Below the pieces are notes generated by a model. The model was given only the letters and a program-made list of their open reading frames with translations. It was not told the DNA's origin and searched no databases. 44,504 nt of DNA from Nocardia aobensis NBRC 100429. GTDB lineage: Bacteria > Actinomycetota > Actinomycetes > Mycobacteriales > Mycobacteriaceae. The stretch is taken from the NCBI RefSeq assembly GCF_000308375.1, contig NZ_BAFQ01000198.1, positions 1 to 44,504 on the forward strand. Reading direction: 5' to 3'. The position numbers and the translations under genes are program-made. Below are positions 25,450-34,475 of the stretch, piece after piece (the first letter of the stretch is position 1; every line of letters starts with the position of its first letter).

Positions 25450-25618
25450 TTTGACATATTCTCCGAACCTGTGGCCAATCGTTTCACCCTCGGCGGATCT
25501 GGGTAAAGTGATCCGCTCATCACCGTACGACCACGGTTTTTTCGGGGATACTGGTCCGCGGAGGCCGACGACGCGGCAGCGGTGGTCGGACACATTGACG
25601 GAAAGGAAGCTCGACGTC

Positions 25619-26776
25619 GTGGATGCGCGTTCGGCAGCGCTGGTCCGCGCCAACTTCCGATCGATCGTCGAGGCGCCGCAAGGGCCCGAACGACTGATCG
25701 GCGCGTTTTACAGGCATCTGTTCGCGGAGGCTCCCGGTCTGCGCGACTTGTTCCCGCACACGATGGATATGCAGCCCAAGCGGGTGTGCACCGCCATCCA
25801 GTTCGTGCTGGATCATCTGGAGAACTGGGATCGCGCCCAGGGGTTCCTGGAACAGTTGGCTCTCGACCACCGCAAATACGGTGTCGAGGCGGCACATTAC
25901 GATGCCGCCGGACGCGCGTTGCTCGCCGCCTTCGTCACCTACAACGGCCCCCTCTGGACACACGAGCTGGAGGACGGCTGGCGCGATATCGCGATCCTCA
26001 TCTCGGCCTCGATGGCCATCGGCGCCAATTCCGACACCTCGCGACCGTATTGGGAAGCGACGGTGGTCGGCCATCGGCGCGTACTCGACGACCTGGCGAT
26101 CGTGCGCCTGCAGTCCGACGAGCCGATCCCCTATCAGGCCGGCCAGTACGTGCCGGTGTCGATCCCGCAGCGGCCGAAGATGTGGCGGTATCTGTCCCCG
26201 GCCATTCCCACGAACCCGTACGGCGAGATCGAATTCCACGTCCGCAAGATCCGCACCGGGTGGGTCAGTCCCGCGATCGTCGGCGAAACCGAGGTCGGCG
26301 ACACCTGGTTGATCGCCGGGCCGCTGGGCGGTCTGCACATCGACACCGACTCACAGCGCGATGTGCTGATGATCGGCTCCGGCACCGGAATCGCGCCGCT
26401 GCGTGCCCAATTGATCGAGATGGGCCGGCGCGGCGTCAACCCGCGCGTGCACTTCTTCATCGGCGGCCGCTATCCGTGCGATCTCTACGACGTGGAGAAC
26501 ATGTGGCAGCTGTCGCTGAGCAATCCGTGGCTGACGGTGGTGCCGGTCTGCGAGAGCGATACGAATCCGTGGTGGCATCCGCATCCGCCCGCCGATCCGC
26601 CCTACGGCATGCATCGGCGGCTGATCGGGAATTTGGGCGCGGTCGTGGCCAGCTTCGGCTCATGGTCGGATCGGCAGATCCAGATCGCCGGATCGGCGCG
26701 GATGATCGCCGACACCAGGCGGGCGCTGCTGGCGGTCGGCACCCCCGAACACATCATCGCCGCCGATCCGGTGTGA
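25619..26776 (+). CDS. Flavohemoglobin 1, type II-like (globin, FAD, NAD domains)
   Basis: GTG 25619 is chosen for its AAAGGAAG site (25602-25609), giving 385 residues. The globin part (1-135) has B10 Tyr31 in AFYRHLF and proximal His84 in LDHRKYGV. The reductase part (about 145-385) has the FAD motif RYLSPA and the NAD motif GSGTGIAPLRAQL. Classical Hmp has a conserved Glu (H23) near the globin C-terminus that hydrogen-bonds to the proximal pocket; the matching position here appears to be Ala. This fits type II flavohemoglobins such as M. tuberculosis Rv0385, reported to lack NO dioxygenase activity and to oxidise D-lactate (from memory). The gene is divergent from clpB, next to a HAIR site, and followed by a globin-less paralogue. 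Confidence 0.9.
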   Translation: MDARSAALVRANFRSIVEAPQGPERLIGAFYRHLFAEAPGLRDLFPHTMDMQPKRVCTAIQFVLDHLENWDRAQGFLEQLALDHRKYGVEAAHYDAAGRALLAAFVTYNGPLWTHELEDGWRDIAILISASMAIGANSDTSRPYWEATVVGHRRVLDDLAIVRLQSDEPIPYQAGQYVPVSIPQRPKMWRYLSPAIPTNPYGEIEFHVRKIRTGWVSPAIVGETEVGDTWLIAGPLGGLHIDTDSQRDVLMIGSGTGIAPLRAQLIEMGRRGVNPRVHFFIGGRYPCDLYDVENMWQLSLSNPWLTVVPVCESDTNPWWHPHPPADPPYGMHRRLIGNLGAVVASFGSWSDRQIQIAGSARMIADTRRALLAVGTPEHIIAADPV

Positions 26777-26901
26777 GCGGCAATCGGTAGGCAACCGGGC
26801 GTCCACGGCGTACCTTGGTGGGCGGGCCCGCACGCACGGGACCGGGCCCGGCACAAGACTTTTCGGACGCGGCGGATATCCCGCGGAGCACAGGAGGAAC
26901 G

Positions 26902-27687
26902 GTGACGTTGGGGCCGGATGAGACCGGGGAGATTCGGCTGGACGCGCCGACGGAATGGTCGTCGACCGTCGTCGGACATCATCGGCTGCGCCACGATCTC
27001 GCGGTGGTCCGGTTGATCGGCGAATTCGTCCCGTTCGAACCGGGTCAGTCGGTCGAGGTCCAGATTCCGCAGCATCCGGGTATGCGACGCCGGCTGTCGC
27101 CCGCACTGCCGCCCTCCCTGGACGGCAAACTGGAATTCCACGTCCGCACCGTCCCGGGCGGATGGTGCAGTGGATCGATCGTCACCGAAACGGCCCCCGG
27201 CGACGAGTGGCGGATCAGTGCCCCGGCAGGGTGGCTGAGCGTCGACCCCGGCACCACCGACCTCGTGATGATCGCCGGCGGAACGGGTTTGGCGCCGATG
27301 CGCTCACTGCTGCTGGATCTGTCCCGTCGCCCGCAGCCGCCGCGCACCCATCTGTTCATCGGCGGGCGTAGCCCGCGCGACCTCTACGCCTCCGACATGC
27401 TCTACCTGCTCGCCGGCGAGATGCCCTGGCTGACGGTGATCCCGGTGGTCGAGAGGGCCGAGGATCCGAACTGGGTCGACCAGTGGTACGAGAGCTGCCG
27501 CGTGGATGTCGGATTCGATGTCGACGAGATGCTCGAGGGCACGCTGGCCGATGTGGTGGGCGATATGGGCCCGCTGCTGCACCACCAGGTCCTGGTGTGC
27601 GGCTCGCCCGGAATGACCCAGGCCACGCTGGAAGTGCTGGTCAATACGGGAACGCCGGCGGAGGCGATTCGCTTCGACGGGCTCTGA
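26902..27687 (+). CDS. Globin-less flavohemoglobin-type FAD/NAD reductase
   Basis: A strong AGGAGG (26892-26897) precedes GTG 26902, giving 261 residues; the longer open frame to 26815 is not supported. The protein aligns over the reductase part of the flanking flavohemoglobins: WSSTVVGHHRLRHDLAVVRL, RRLSPALPPSLDGKLEFHVR (FAD), GGTGLAPMRSLLLDL (NAD) and HLFIGGRSPRDLYA. No globin precedes it. The gap from the upstream gene is 125 bases and holds no degraded globin that I can see. It may donate electrons to a partner such as a separate globin or a dioxygenase, or act as a ferredoxin/flavin reductase. It is convergent with a second complete flavohemoglobin gene. Confidence 0.86.
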   Translation: MTLGPDETGEIRLDAPTEWSSTVVGHHRLRHDLAVVRLIGEFVPFEPGQSVEVQIPQHPGMRRRLSPALPPSLDGKLEFHVRTVPGGWCSGSIVTETAPGDEWRISAPAGWLSVDPGTTDLVMIAGGTGLAPMRSLLLDLSRRPQPPRTHLFIGGRSPRDLYASDMLYLLAGEMPWLTVIPVVERAEDPNWVDQWYESCRVDVGFDVDEMLEGTLADVVGDMGPLLHHQVLVCGSPGMTQATLEVLVNTGTPAEAIRFDGL

Positions 27688-27715
27688 TCCGCTCCGGGAC
27701 CCGCTCGGCGGGCGT

Positions 27716-28885
27716 CTAGAGCAGCGGATCGTGGCGGATGTTCTCGGTGGGCGTGCCCGCCGCCATCAACCGGAATTTGGTGGTCTGCACCGTACTCGGT
27801 GATCCGACGATCTGGACATCGCAGTCCGACCAATCGCCGCCGCGAGCCACCACGGCTCCGATCTGGCCCGTTTCACGCGGCGCTATGCCCGGAAGATCGG
27901 ATTCGACACGCTCGGGGTGATAGTACCACCAGGGGTTGTCGTCGCTTTCGGTGACCGGAACGACGGTGAGCCACTTGTTCGCGACGGCCAGTTCGCTCAG
28001 CGTCGGCAGATCGTAGAGATCGCACGGATGGTGGCCGCCGACGAACAGGTGGACCTTCGGATTGGATCTACGTCGGGACATCGCCAGCAATTGCGCACGC
28101 AGCGGCGCGATTCCGGTGCCGCAGCCCACCATCAGCATCTTCCGGCGCGTGTTGCGCGGCACCCCGAGCCCACCCAGCGGCGCCCCGAGCAGCCACTGGT
28201 CACCGATCGTGGTGTGGCCGACCATCGCCGGACTCACCCATCCGCCGCTGACGCTGCGAATATGGAATTCGATCTCGCCCTGGGGATTCGCCGGAATCGC
28301 CGGGGACAGGTACCGCCACATCCGCGGGCGGGCCGGGATCTGCACGCTCACATATTGTCCGGCCGCATAGGACATGGGCTGGTCGAGCCGCAGCCGGACG
28401 ACGACCAGATTGCACAGCACCTCGCGATGTTCGACGACGGTTCCGGTCCAGACCGGCGGTGTCGTCTCCAGTTCGGCGGCGCCGATCATCGTCTCCGTGA
28501 TCAGCCCGAGGCCGGCATCCCAGGCCTGCTCCACCTCGTCGGTCCACAATTCGGTTCCGGCGTGGGCTCGCAAGGCGCTTTTGAGCGAATTGCCCACGGC
28601 GGCATAATGTTCGGCTACGACGCCGTATTTGCGGTGGTCGCGACCGAGCTGGGCCAGGAAGGGTAGCAGCTGCTCGGGCTCCTCCAGCCGGTCCACGGCA
28701 TACCCGATGGCCTTGACCAGCCGGTCGCGCTGCACCTCCAGGGCCGCGGGGAAGAAGTCCCGGAGCTGCGGATATTCGGTGAAGAGCAGGGCGTAGAAGG
28801 AGCGGGCGAGTTGTTCGGGGCCGCCGTCCTCCGCGGCCACCGCCTTGAACGTCGTTCTGATCAACGCGACGGTCCGCGAATCCAT
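27716..28885 (-). CDS. Flavohemoglobin 2, type II-like
   Basis: From the ATG at 28885 (MDSRTVALIRTTF) the protein has 389 residues; the frame to 29092 adds no conserved sequence. Domain order matches flavohemoglobin 1: globin with Tyr31 (SFYALLF) and His84 (RDHRKYGV), then FAD (MWRYLSPAIPANPQGEIEFH) and NAD (GCGTGIAPLRAQLLAM). The Glu expected in the H helix of Hmp is again replaced, here by Ala in MIGAAELE. Compared with flavohemoglobin 1 the reductase core is closely similar while the globin part differs more. Its promoter is unclear: TACACT at 28979-28974 on the coding strand is a possible -10 without a good -35. It faces the globin-less gene tail to tail. Confidence 0.9.
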   Translation of the reverse strand: MDSRTVALIRTTFKAVAAEDGGPEQLARSFYALLFTEYPQLRDFFPAALEVQRDRLVKAIGYAVDRLEEPEQLLPFLAQLGRDHRKYGVVAEHYAAVGNSLKSALRAHAGTELWTDEVEQAWDAGLGLITETMIGAAELETTPPVWTGTVVEHREVLCNLVVVRLRLDQPMSYAAGQYVSVQIPARPRMWRYLSPAIPANPQGEIEFHIRSVSGGWVSPAMVGHTTIGDQWLLGAPLGGLGVPRNTRRKMLMVGCGTGIAPLRAQLLAMSRRRSNPKVHLFVGGHHPCDLYDLPTLSELAVANKWLTVVPVTESDDNPWWYYHPERVESDLPGIAPRETGQIGAVVARGGDWSDCDVQIVGSPSTVQTTKFRLMAAGTPTENIRHDPLL

Positions 28886-29268
28886 CTGTCCACAACCCCA
28901 TTTCGCACGTCGAACACGGGCCGGTCCGGTGAGCGCGGTGCCGCCGGACACGCGGCGCAGCCGATGGAGACCGAGTGTAGGCGAGGTTTGCCAGGTGCGG
29001 GACGCACTGATGGAACAACAGGGAGGTAATTCGGCGGAACCAAGGTCCGCGGGTGTGTAGGCCCCTGGAAACCGACCCAAAGACCGTGACACGCTAAGTA
29101 TTTCGGCGTGTTCGGGAGTAGTCGTGCATGGCTCGATACGCGATTTTCAGATTTGCCGGTCGCATGCTGGGCAACCATCCGGCATCCGCAGACGCGAACA
29201 GCGCCCCCGATCGGGGGCGCTGTCGCACAGTGTGTTCGGTCGCGGAACTGCGCCGCGCCGAACCCGCT
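28886..29268. other. Intergenic region between flavohemoglobin 2 and hspR
   Basis: This 383-base stretch contains no convincing gene. It carries the likely hspR terminator palindrome (29198-29223) and a possible flavohemoglobin -10 (28974-28979). The segment 29080-29190 is less GC-rich than its surroundings. A short frame at 29128 with an arginine-rich product runs into the antisense strand of hspR and is treated as a shadow. Confidence 0.6.
29198..29223 (-). terminator. Perfect 26-base palindrome, likely end of the dnaK operon
   Basis: ACAGCGCCCCCGA (29198-29210) is directly followed by its exact reverse complement. It lies 46 bases past the hspR stop. A 13-pair stem would form with at most a small loop. 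It has no T-run and no plausible protein target is known here, so a terminator is the favoured reading. Confidence 0.65.
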
Positions 29269-29664
29269 TTACCGCCGTTTGTTGCGCGGCTGCCACACCA
29301 CCAGTGCGGTACTACGTTGCGGTGGAGCCAGATCGGGCCGGTGCCCGGCGCGCAGGCGGTCGACCTCGGCGGTCAATTCACCCACCCGCTGCTGCAGCGC
29401 CTCGACCTGATTGGTGAGTTCGATGATCCGCTTGATCCCGGCCAGGTTGACGCCCTCGTCCTGCGACAGGCGCTGCACCTCGCGGAGCAGTTCCACATCC
29501 CGTGACGAATAACGCCGGCCGCCGCCGGAAGTGCGTTGCGGCGTAACCAATCCCAGCCTGTCGTAGGTCCGCAACGTCTGTGCGTGCATTCCCGCCAGCT
29601 GAGCCGCCACCGAGATCATGAAGTACTCGGTGCCGGTTGCCCGATTCTTCGGATCACCGTTCAT
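29269..29664 (-). CDS. hspR: HspR, MerR-type repressor of chaperone genes
   Basis: The 131-residue protein begins at the ATG 29664, which overlaps the dnaJ stop by one base (TAATG), indicating coupled translation. The MerR-type winged helix is at about 14-82: MISVAAQLAGMHAQTLRTYD, LVTPQRTSGGGRRYSSRDVE. A coiled-coil dimer helix (IIELTNQVEALQQRVGELTA) follows, then a basic tail. HspR binds HAIR repeats with DnaK as co-repressor, and is released when DnaK is titrated by unfolded protein. HAIR sites are found upstream of dnaK and clpB in this window, so it represses its own operon and clpB, and perhaps the flavohemoglobin. Confidence 0.97.
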   Translation of the reverse strand: MNGDPKNRATGTEYFMISVAAQLAGMHAQTLRTYDRLGLVTPQRTSGGGRRYSSRDVELLREVQRLSQDEGVNLAGIKRIIELTNQVEALQQRVGELTAEVDRLRAGHRPDLAPPQRSTALVVWQPRNKRR

Positions 29665-30836
29665 TACGCACCTGCCCAACCTGCGCGCGGGTCGAACCCG
29701 CCGGCCTTCTCCGCCTCCGCGTAACGCCGTAGCGCCTCGGAGGCTTCGTCGTCCAGCTTCTGCGGTACCGCGACCTTCACCGTGACCAGCAGGTCACCGG
29801 CGCCGCCGCCGCGCTTGGGCACACCGCGCCCACGCACCCGCAGCGTCCGGCCGTCGGCGGTGCCGGGTGGCACCTTCACTCCGACTCTGCCTTCCAGTGT
29901 AGGCACGGAAACCGTTGTACCCAACACCAATTCGCTGTAGCTGACCGGCAGCACCAGGGTCAGGTCGTCGCCGTTGCGGCCGAAGACCTTGTCCTGGCTG
30001 ACGTGCACGGTGACGTACAGGTCACCCGCCGGCGCGCCGCGCAGACCCGCCTCGCCCTGACCGGCCAGCCGGATCCGCTGCCCGTCGCGCACCCCGGGCG
30101 GGATGCGCACCGTGATGGTGCGGGTCCGGTTCTGGATACCGGTGCCGTGACAGTCGGTGCAGGGATCGTCGATGATCGAGCCCGTTCCACGGCAGTCGTC
30201 ACAGGGTTCGCTGAACCCGAACGCGCCCTGGTTGCGGCTGATCACGCCGGTTCCGTTGCAGTGCGGGCACACTCGCGGGCTGGTGCCCGGCTTGGCGCCG
30301 CTGCCGTGACAGGTCGTACACGGCGACGGACTGGTCATCCGCAGCGGAACGGTCACGCCCTGGGCCGCTTCACGGAACCCGAGAGTCGTCTCGGTCTCCA
30401 CATCGCTGCCCCGTCGCGGGCGCGACGTGGTCCGTGTGCCACCGCGGTTGAACAGGCCGCCGAGGATATCCCCCAGACCGCCGTCACCCGCGCCGGCGGC
30501 CGCACCGCCGAAGATGTCACCCAGGTTGAATTCGTTGGAGAAGCCACCACCGCCGGTGTAGCCGCCACCCGGTGCGTAGCCGCCGCGGCCGAAACCGCCG
30601 CTGGCGAACAACCGCCGGGCCTCGTCGTACTCCTTGCGCTTCTCCGGATCGGCCAGCACGGCGTGCGCCTCGCTGACCGCCTTGAAGCGCTCCTCGGCCT
30701 TGGTATCTCCCGGATTCTTGTCCGGATGCAGATCCCGGGCCAGTTTCCGGTAGGCCTTCTTGATCTCGTCCTGGGTCGCGCCGGAGGAAATACCCAGCTC
30801 TTTGTAGAAGTCCTTTTCCAGCCACTCCCGATTCAC
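29664..30836 (-). CDS. dnaJ: DnaJ co-chaperone (Hsp40)
   Basis: The 390-residue protein has an N-terminal J domain with the HPD motif (His37-Asp39) in KLARDLHPDKN, then a Gly-rich linker (about 75-125). Four CxxCxGxG zinc repeats follow (CTTCHGSG, CPHCNGTG, CDDCRGTG, CTDCHGTG), and then the C-terminal substrate-binding domain (VRIPPGVRDGQRIRLAGQGE). It stimulates DnaK ATPase and delivers substrates. It is the DnaJ1 type found in the dnaK operon of actinobacteria. A 39-base gap separates it from grpE upstream, and hspR overlaps its stop. Confidence 0.98.
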   Translation of the reverse strand: MNREWLEKDFYKELGISSGATQDEIKKAYRKLARDLHPDKNPGDTKAEERFKAVSEAHAVLADPEKRKEYDEARRLFASGGFGRGGYAPGGGYTGGGGFSNEFNLGDIFGGAAAGAGDGGLGDILGGLFNRGGTRTTSRPRRGSDVETETTLGFREAAQGVTVPLRMTSPSPCTTCHGSGAKPGTSPRVCPHCNGTGVISRNQGAFGFSEPCDDCRGTGSIIDDPCTDCHGTGIQNRTRTITVRIPPGVRDGQRIRLAGQGEAGLRGAPAGDLYVTVHVSQDKVFGRNGDDLTLVLPVSYSELVLGTTVSVPTLEGRVGVKVPPGTADGRTLRVRGRGVPKRGGGAGDLLVTVKVAVPQKLDDEASEALRRYAEAEKAGGFDPRAGWAGA

Positions 30837-30875
30837 CGGGCATCTCCTCCTTCCGTCACGTTGCGCGACTGTGTG

Positions 30876-31528
30876 TTACTCGGCACCGTCGGCATCTCGG
30901 CCGGCATTCGCAGTGTCCGACGAGTCGGACAGATCCGCTACCCCATCGGTGACTCCGACCAGCGCATGGCGCAGGACGCGGTCGCCGAAGCGGTAACCCT
31001 TACGCATGACCACCCCGATCACCGGGTTGTGTCCCTCACCCTCGTGCTGCACGGCCTCGTGCAGGGTCGGGTCGAAAGGTTCACCCTCGGCACCGAACTC
31101 CTCGAGGCCCTGCTTCTGCAGCGCGTCGGCGAGCTTGTCCGCGACCGACTTCAGCGGTCCGGACTCGAGATCGCCGTGAGCACGGGCACGATCCAGATCG
31201 TCGAGCACACCGAGCAATTCGGTGACCACCGCGGCCTTGGCCGAATCGATGGCGGCCTTGCGGTCGCGATCGACGCGGCGGCGATAGTTCGCGTACTCCG
31301 CGGTCAGCCGCTGCAGATCGGCAGTGCGCTCCGACAATTCGGCGCTGATGCTGTCGGCGAGGGCGTCACCCTCGGCGGCGGGGGCCGCGGCGGAATTCGC
31401 CGCGGCCTCGCTCACATCACCCTGCGGAGCGGACGGTTTCCCGTCCTGGTCGATCTTCCGGTTGTCGACGATGGTGACCGGCTCCTCTTTCGGGCCGTGG
31501 TTATCGAGCGGCCCGCCGCTGTGTTCCG

Positions 31529-31532
<4 letters not shown>
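30876..31532 (-). CDS. grpE: GrpE nucleotide exchange factor
   Basis: The 218-residue protein has a long N-terminal coiled coil (about 60-115, ERTADLQRLTAEYANYRRRV) and the C-terminal beta-wing with GVVMRKGYRFGDRVLRHALV. An Ala/Glu-rich disordered N-terminus precedes the coil. It exchanges ADP for ATP on DnaK. The start is a GTG overlapping the dnaK stop by four bases (GTGA), giving coupled translation. The C-terminal segment after 205 is charged, not conserved. Confidence 0.97.
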
Positions 31533-33370
<1,838 letters not shown>

Positions 33371-33489
33371 AGTGGTTCCTCCTAGGTGATGTAACTGTGT
33401 GTGGTGCAGGGGGCGACCCTGCGCGCGGCACTTGTTCGTGCCGGTCGGACCTCGCCCCTGACACCGCACGGAGCACGGTCCTCAGCAAC

Positions 33490-33510
33490 ACTGAGCGTGG
33501 TCGGCTCAAT
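33490..33510. promoter_or_regulatory. Second, degenerate HAIR repeat overlapping the dnaK -10
   Basis: ACTGAGC-N7-GCTCAAT matches 9 of 14 arm positions of the HAIR consensus with the correct seven-base spacer. It overlaps the -10 box of the SigA-type promoter, a position suited to repression. More than one HAIR is usual in actinobacterial dnaK promoters. Confidence 0.5.
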
Positions 33511-33537
33511 CCTGCCCCCCGATCCCGTCGGAGTCAA
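33509..33537 (-). promoter_or_regulatory. SigA-type promoter of the dnaK operon
   Basis: On the minus strand TTGACT (33537-33532) and CAGGAT (33514-33509) are 17 bases apart. The -35 matches five of six consensus positions. Transcription from here gives a leader of about 130 bases. Confidence 0.5.
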
Positions 33538-33544
33538 CCAGAAA

Positions 33545-33565
33545 CTTGAGCCAATTGCACTCAAC
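33545..33565. promoter_or_regulatory. HAIR element upstream of dnaK (HspR operator)
   Basis: CTTGAGC-N7-ACTCAAC differs from CTTGAGT-N7-ACTCAAG at only two positions and has exact spacing. It lies just upstream of the SigA-type -35 box. Confidence 0.85.
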
Positions 33566-33580
33566 CTTGCGTCGAACAGC

Positions 33581-33608
33581 TCAACGAGCGGGGCGGACGG
33601 TTCATTCC
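33581..33608 (-). promoter_or_regulatory. SigH-like promoter upstream of dnaK
   Basis: GGAATG (33608-33603) and GTTGA (33585-33581), read on the minus strand, are 17 bases apart, the same form and spacing as the element at clpB. It lies upstream of the HAIR element, so transcription from here would run through it. Confidence 0.45.
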
Positions 33609-33701
33609 CGCCGGGGGCGAAAAATTTTCCCGCCCCGGCGGCGAACACCCGGCCGGATACCGCGATACGCGGATGACCAGGCGTTTCGATCTCTTGCGAG
33701 C

Positions 33702-34352
33702 TCAGCCGGCGGCCGCGAGCACCTGATCGGCGAGATCCTTGTCGAGGCTCACCCGGACCAGGGCGGCGGCCAGCTCCGCGTCGTGGCCGGAACGGCCCAG
33801 GCGATCGAGCCGCTGCGGATCGGTCGACAGATGCAGGAGATCGGCGCCCTTACGGGCCCGGTCGTCGAAATGCGGGCGCACCCAGGTCCACACGTCCTGC
33901 ACCTCACGCAGGAAGATCTCGGCGCCCGTCGGCCCGATCCCCTTGAACTGCTGCAGCAGTTCGGCCAGCCGATCCGGGTCGCGATCCGCTTCGTCGGCCA
34001 GTTTCCGCAGATCGCCGTGATAGCGGTCGAGCAGGATCGTGGCATTCTCACCGAGCCGGGTGGCGGTCGATTCGTCGTAGCGGCGGTAGTGGCCGCGTCC
34101 CAGCGCGTCGACGAGGTCCTGCCACTCGGCCTCGGCGACGCGCTGCGGGGTGCGGTAACCGCTCGATCTCAGTTCGCGCGCGGCGGCGACGGCGATATCG
34201 GCGGTGATCCGGGCGCTCATCAGTTGAGCCAGCACCAGGAGCTGGAACAGCGGAGCCGGTTTGTCGGCGAGGGAGATTCCCGCCTCGGCCGCATAGGTGG
34301 TCCCCGCTCGGTCGAGCAGTTCCCTGGCGATCCGATCCTCGTTCCCGCTCAT
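33702..34352 (-). CDS. HhH-GPD (endonuclease III-like) protein, Lys-less
   Basis: The 216-residue protein has the all-helical fold of HhH-GPD DNA glycosylases, with LFQLLVLAQLMSARITADIA, and an HhH hairpin FKGIGPTGAEIFLRE (136-150). The Lys of endonuclease III (LPGVGRKTA) is replaced by Thr142. There is no C-terminal Cys cluster for an iron-sulfur site. The Asp that follows in WTWVRPHFDDRARKG may be the family Asp. It could be a monofunctional glycosylase or a non-catalytic DNA-binding relative. It lies upstream of the dnaK control region on the same strand, with 331 bases between. Confidence 0.8.
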   Translation of the reverse strand: MSGNEDRIARELLDRAGTTYAAEAGISLADKPAPLFQLLVLAQLMSARITADIAVAAARELRSSGYRTPQRVAEAEWQDLVDALGRGHYRRYDESTATRLGENATILLDRYHGDLRKLADEADRDPDRLAELLQQFKGIGPTGAEIFLREVQDVWTWVRPHFDDRARKGADLLHLSTDPQRLDRLGRSGHDAELAAALVRVSLDKDLADQVLAAAG

Positions 34353-34475
34353 CTGCGAACCCCACTTTCGTCGACCCGGCGATTCACTTCCCGGCTAACC
34401 CGAGACGCGCAGGTGAAACCCGCCGGGGAGGACGGGGCCGGCGTTCACTGCCTCACAGCTGGAGACATCACTGCC

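Larger units (their letters stand above)
25341..25618. other. Shared control region between clpB and flavohemoglobin 1
   Basis: These 278 bases separate the two divergent start codons. They hold a HAIR repeat, a SigH-like promoter directed to clpB, and a perfect -35 hexamer TTGACA (25451-25456) facing the flavohemoglobin. That hexamer lacks a good -10 at the usual spacing. A weaker TTTCAC-N16-TAAAGT pair lies at about 25484-25511. The stretch 25430-25618 is open in the flavohemoglobin frame but is not counted as coding, since it overlaps the control sites. Confidence 0.7.
33371..33701. other. dnaK leader and control region
   Basis: This 331-base stretch has no gene. It contains a SigA-type promoter, a SigH-like promoter and two HAIR-like repeats for dnaK (listed separately). 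The segment 33660-33701 is upstream of these. An AT-rich patch (AAAAATTTT, about 33620-33628) is notable in this GC-rich region. Confidence 0.75.

Noticed and set aside
25430..25618. N-terminal extension of flavohemoglobin 1 by 63 codons
   Set aside because: The extension has no globin sequence and would make the HAIR repeat and promoter elements coding. The GTG at 25619 has a good ribosome site and starts at the globin.
28811..29505. Short plus-strand frames in and around the flavohemoglobin 2/hspR gap
   Set aside because: The products are Arg-rich and overlap the antisense strand of hspR or of the flavohemoglobin start. No ribosome site precedes them.
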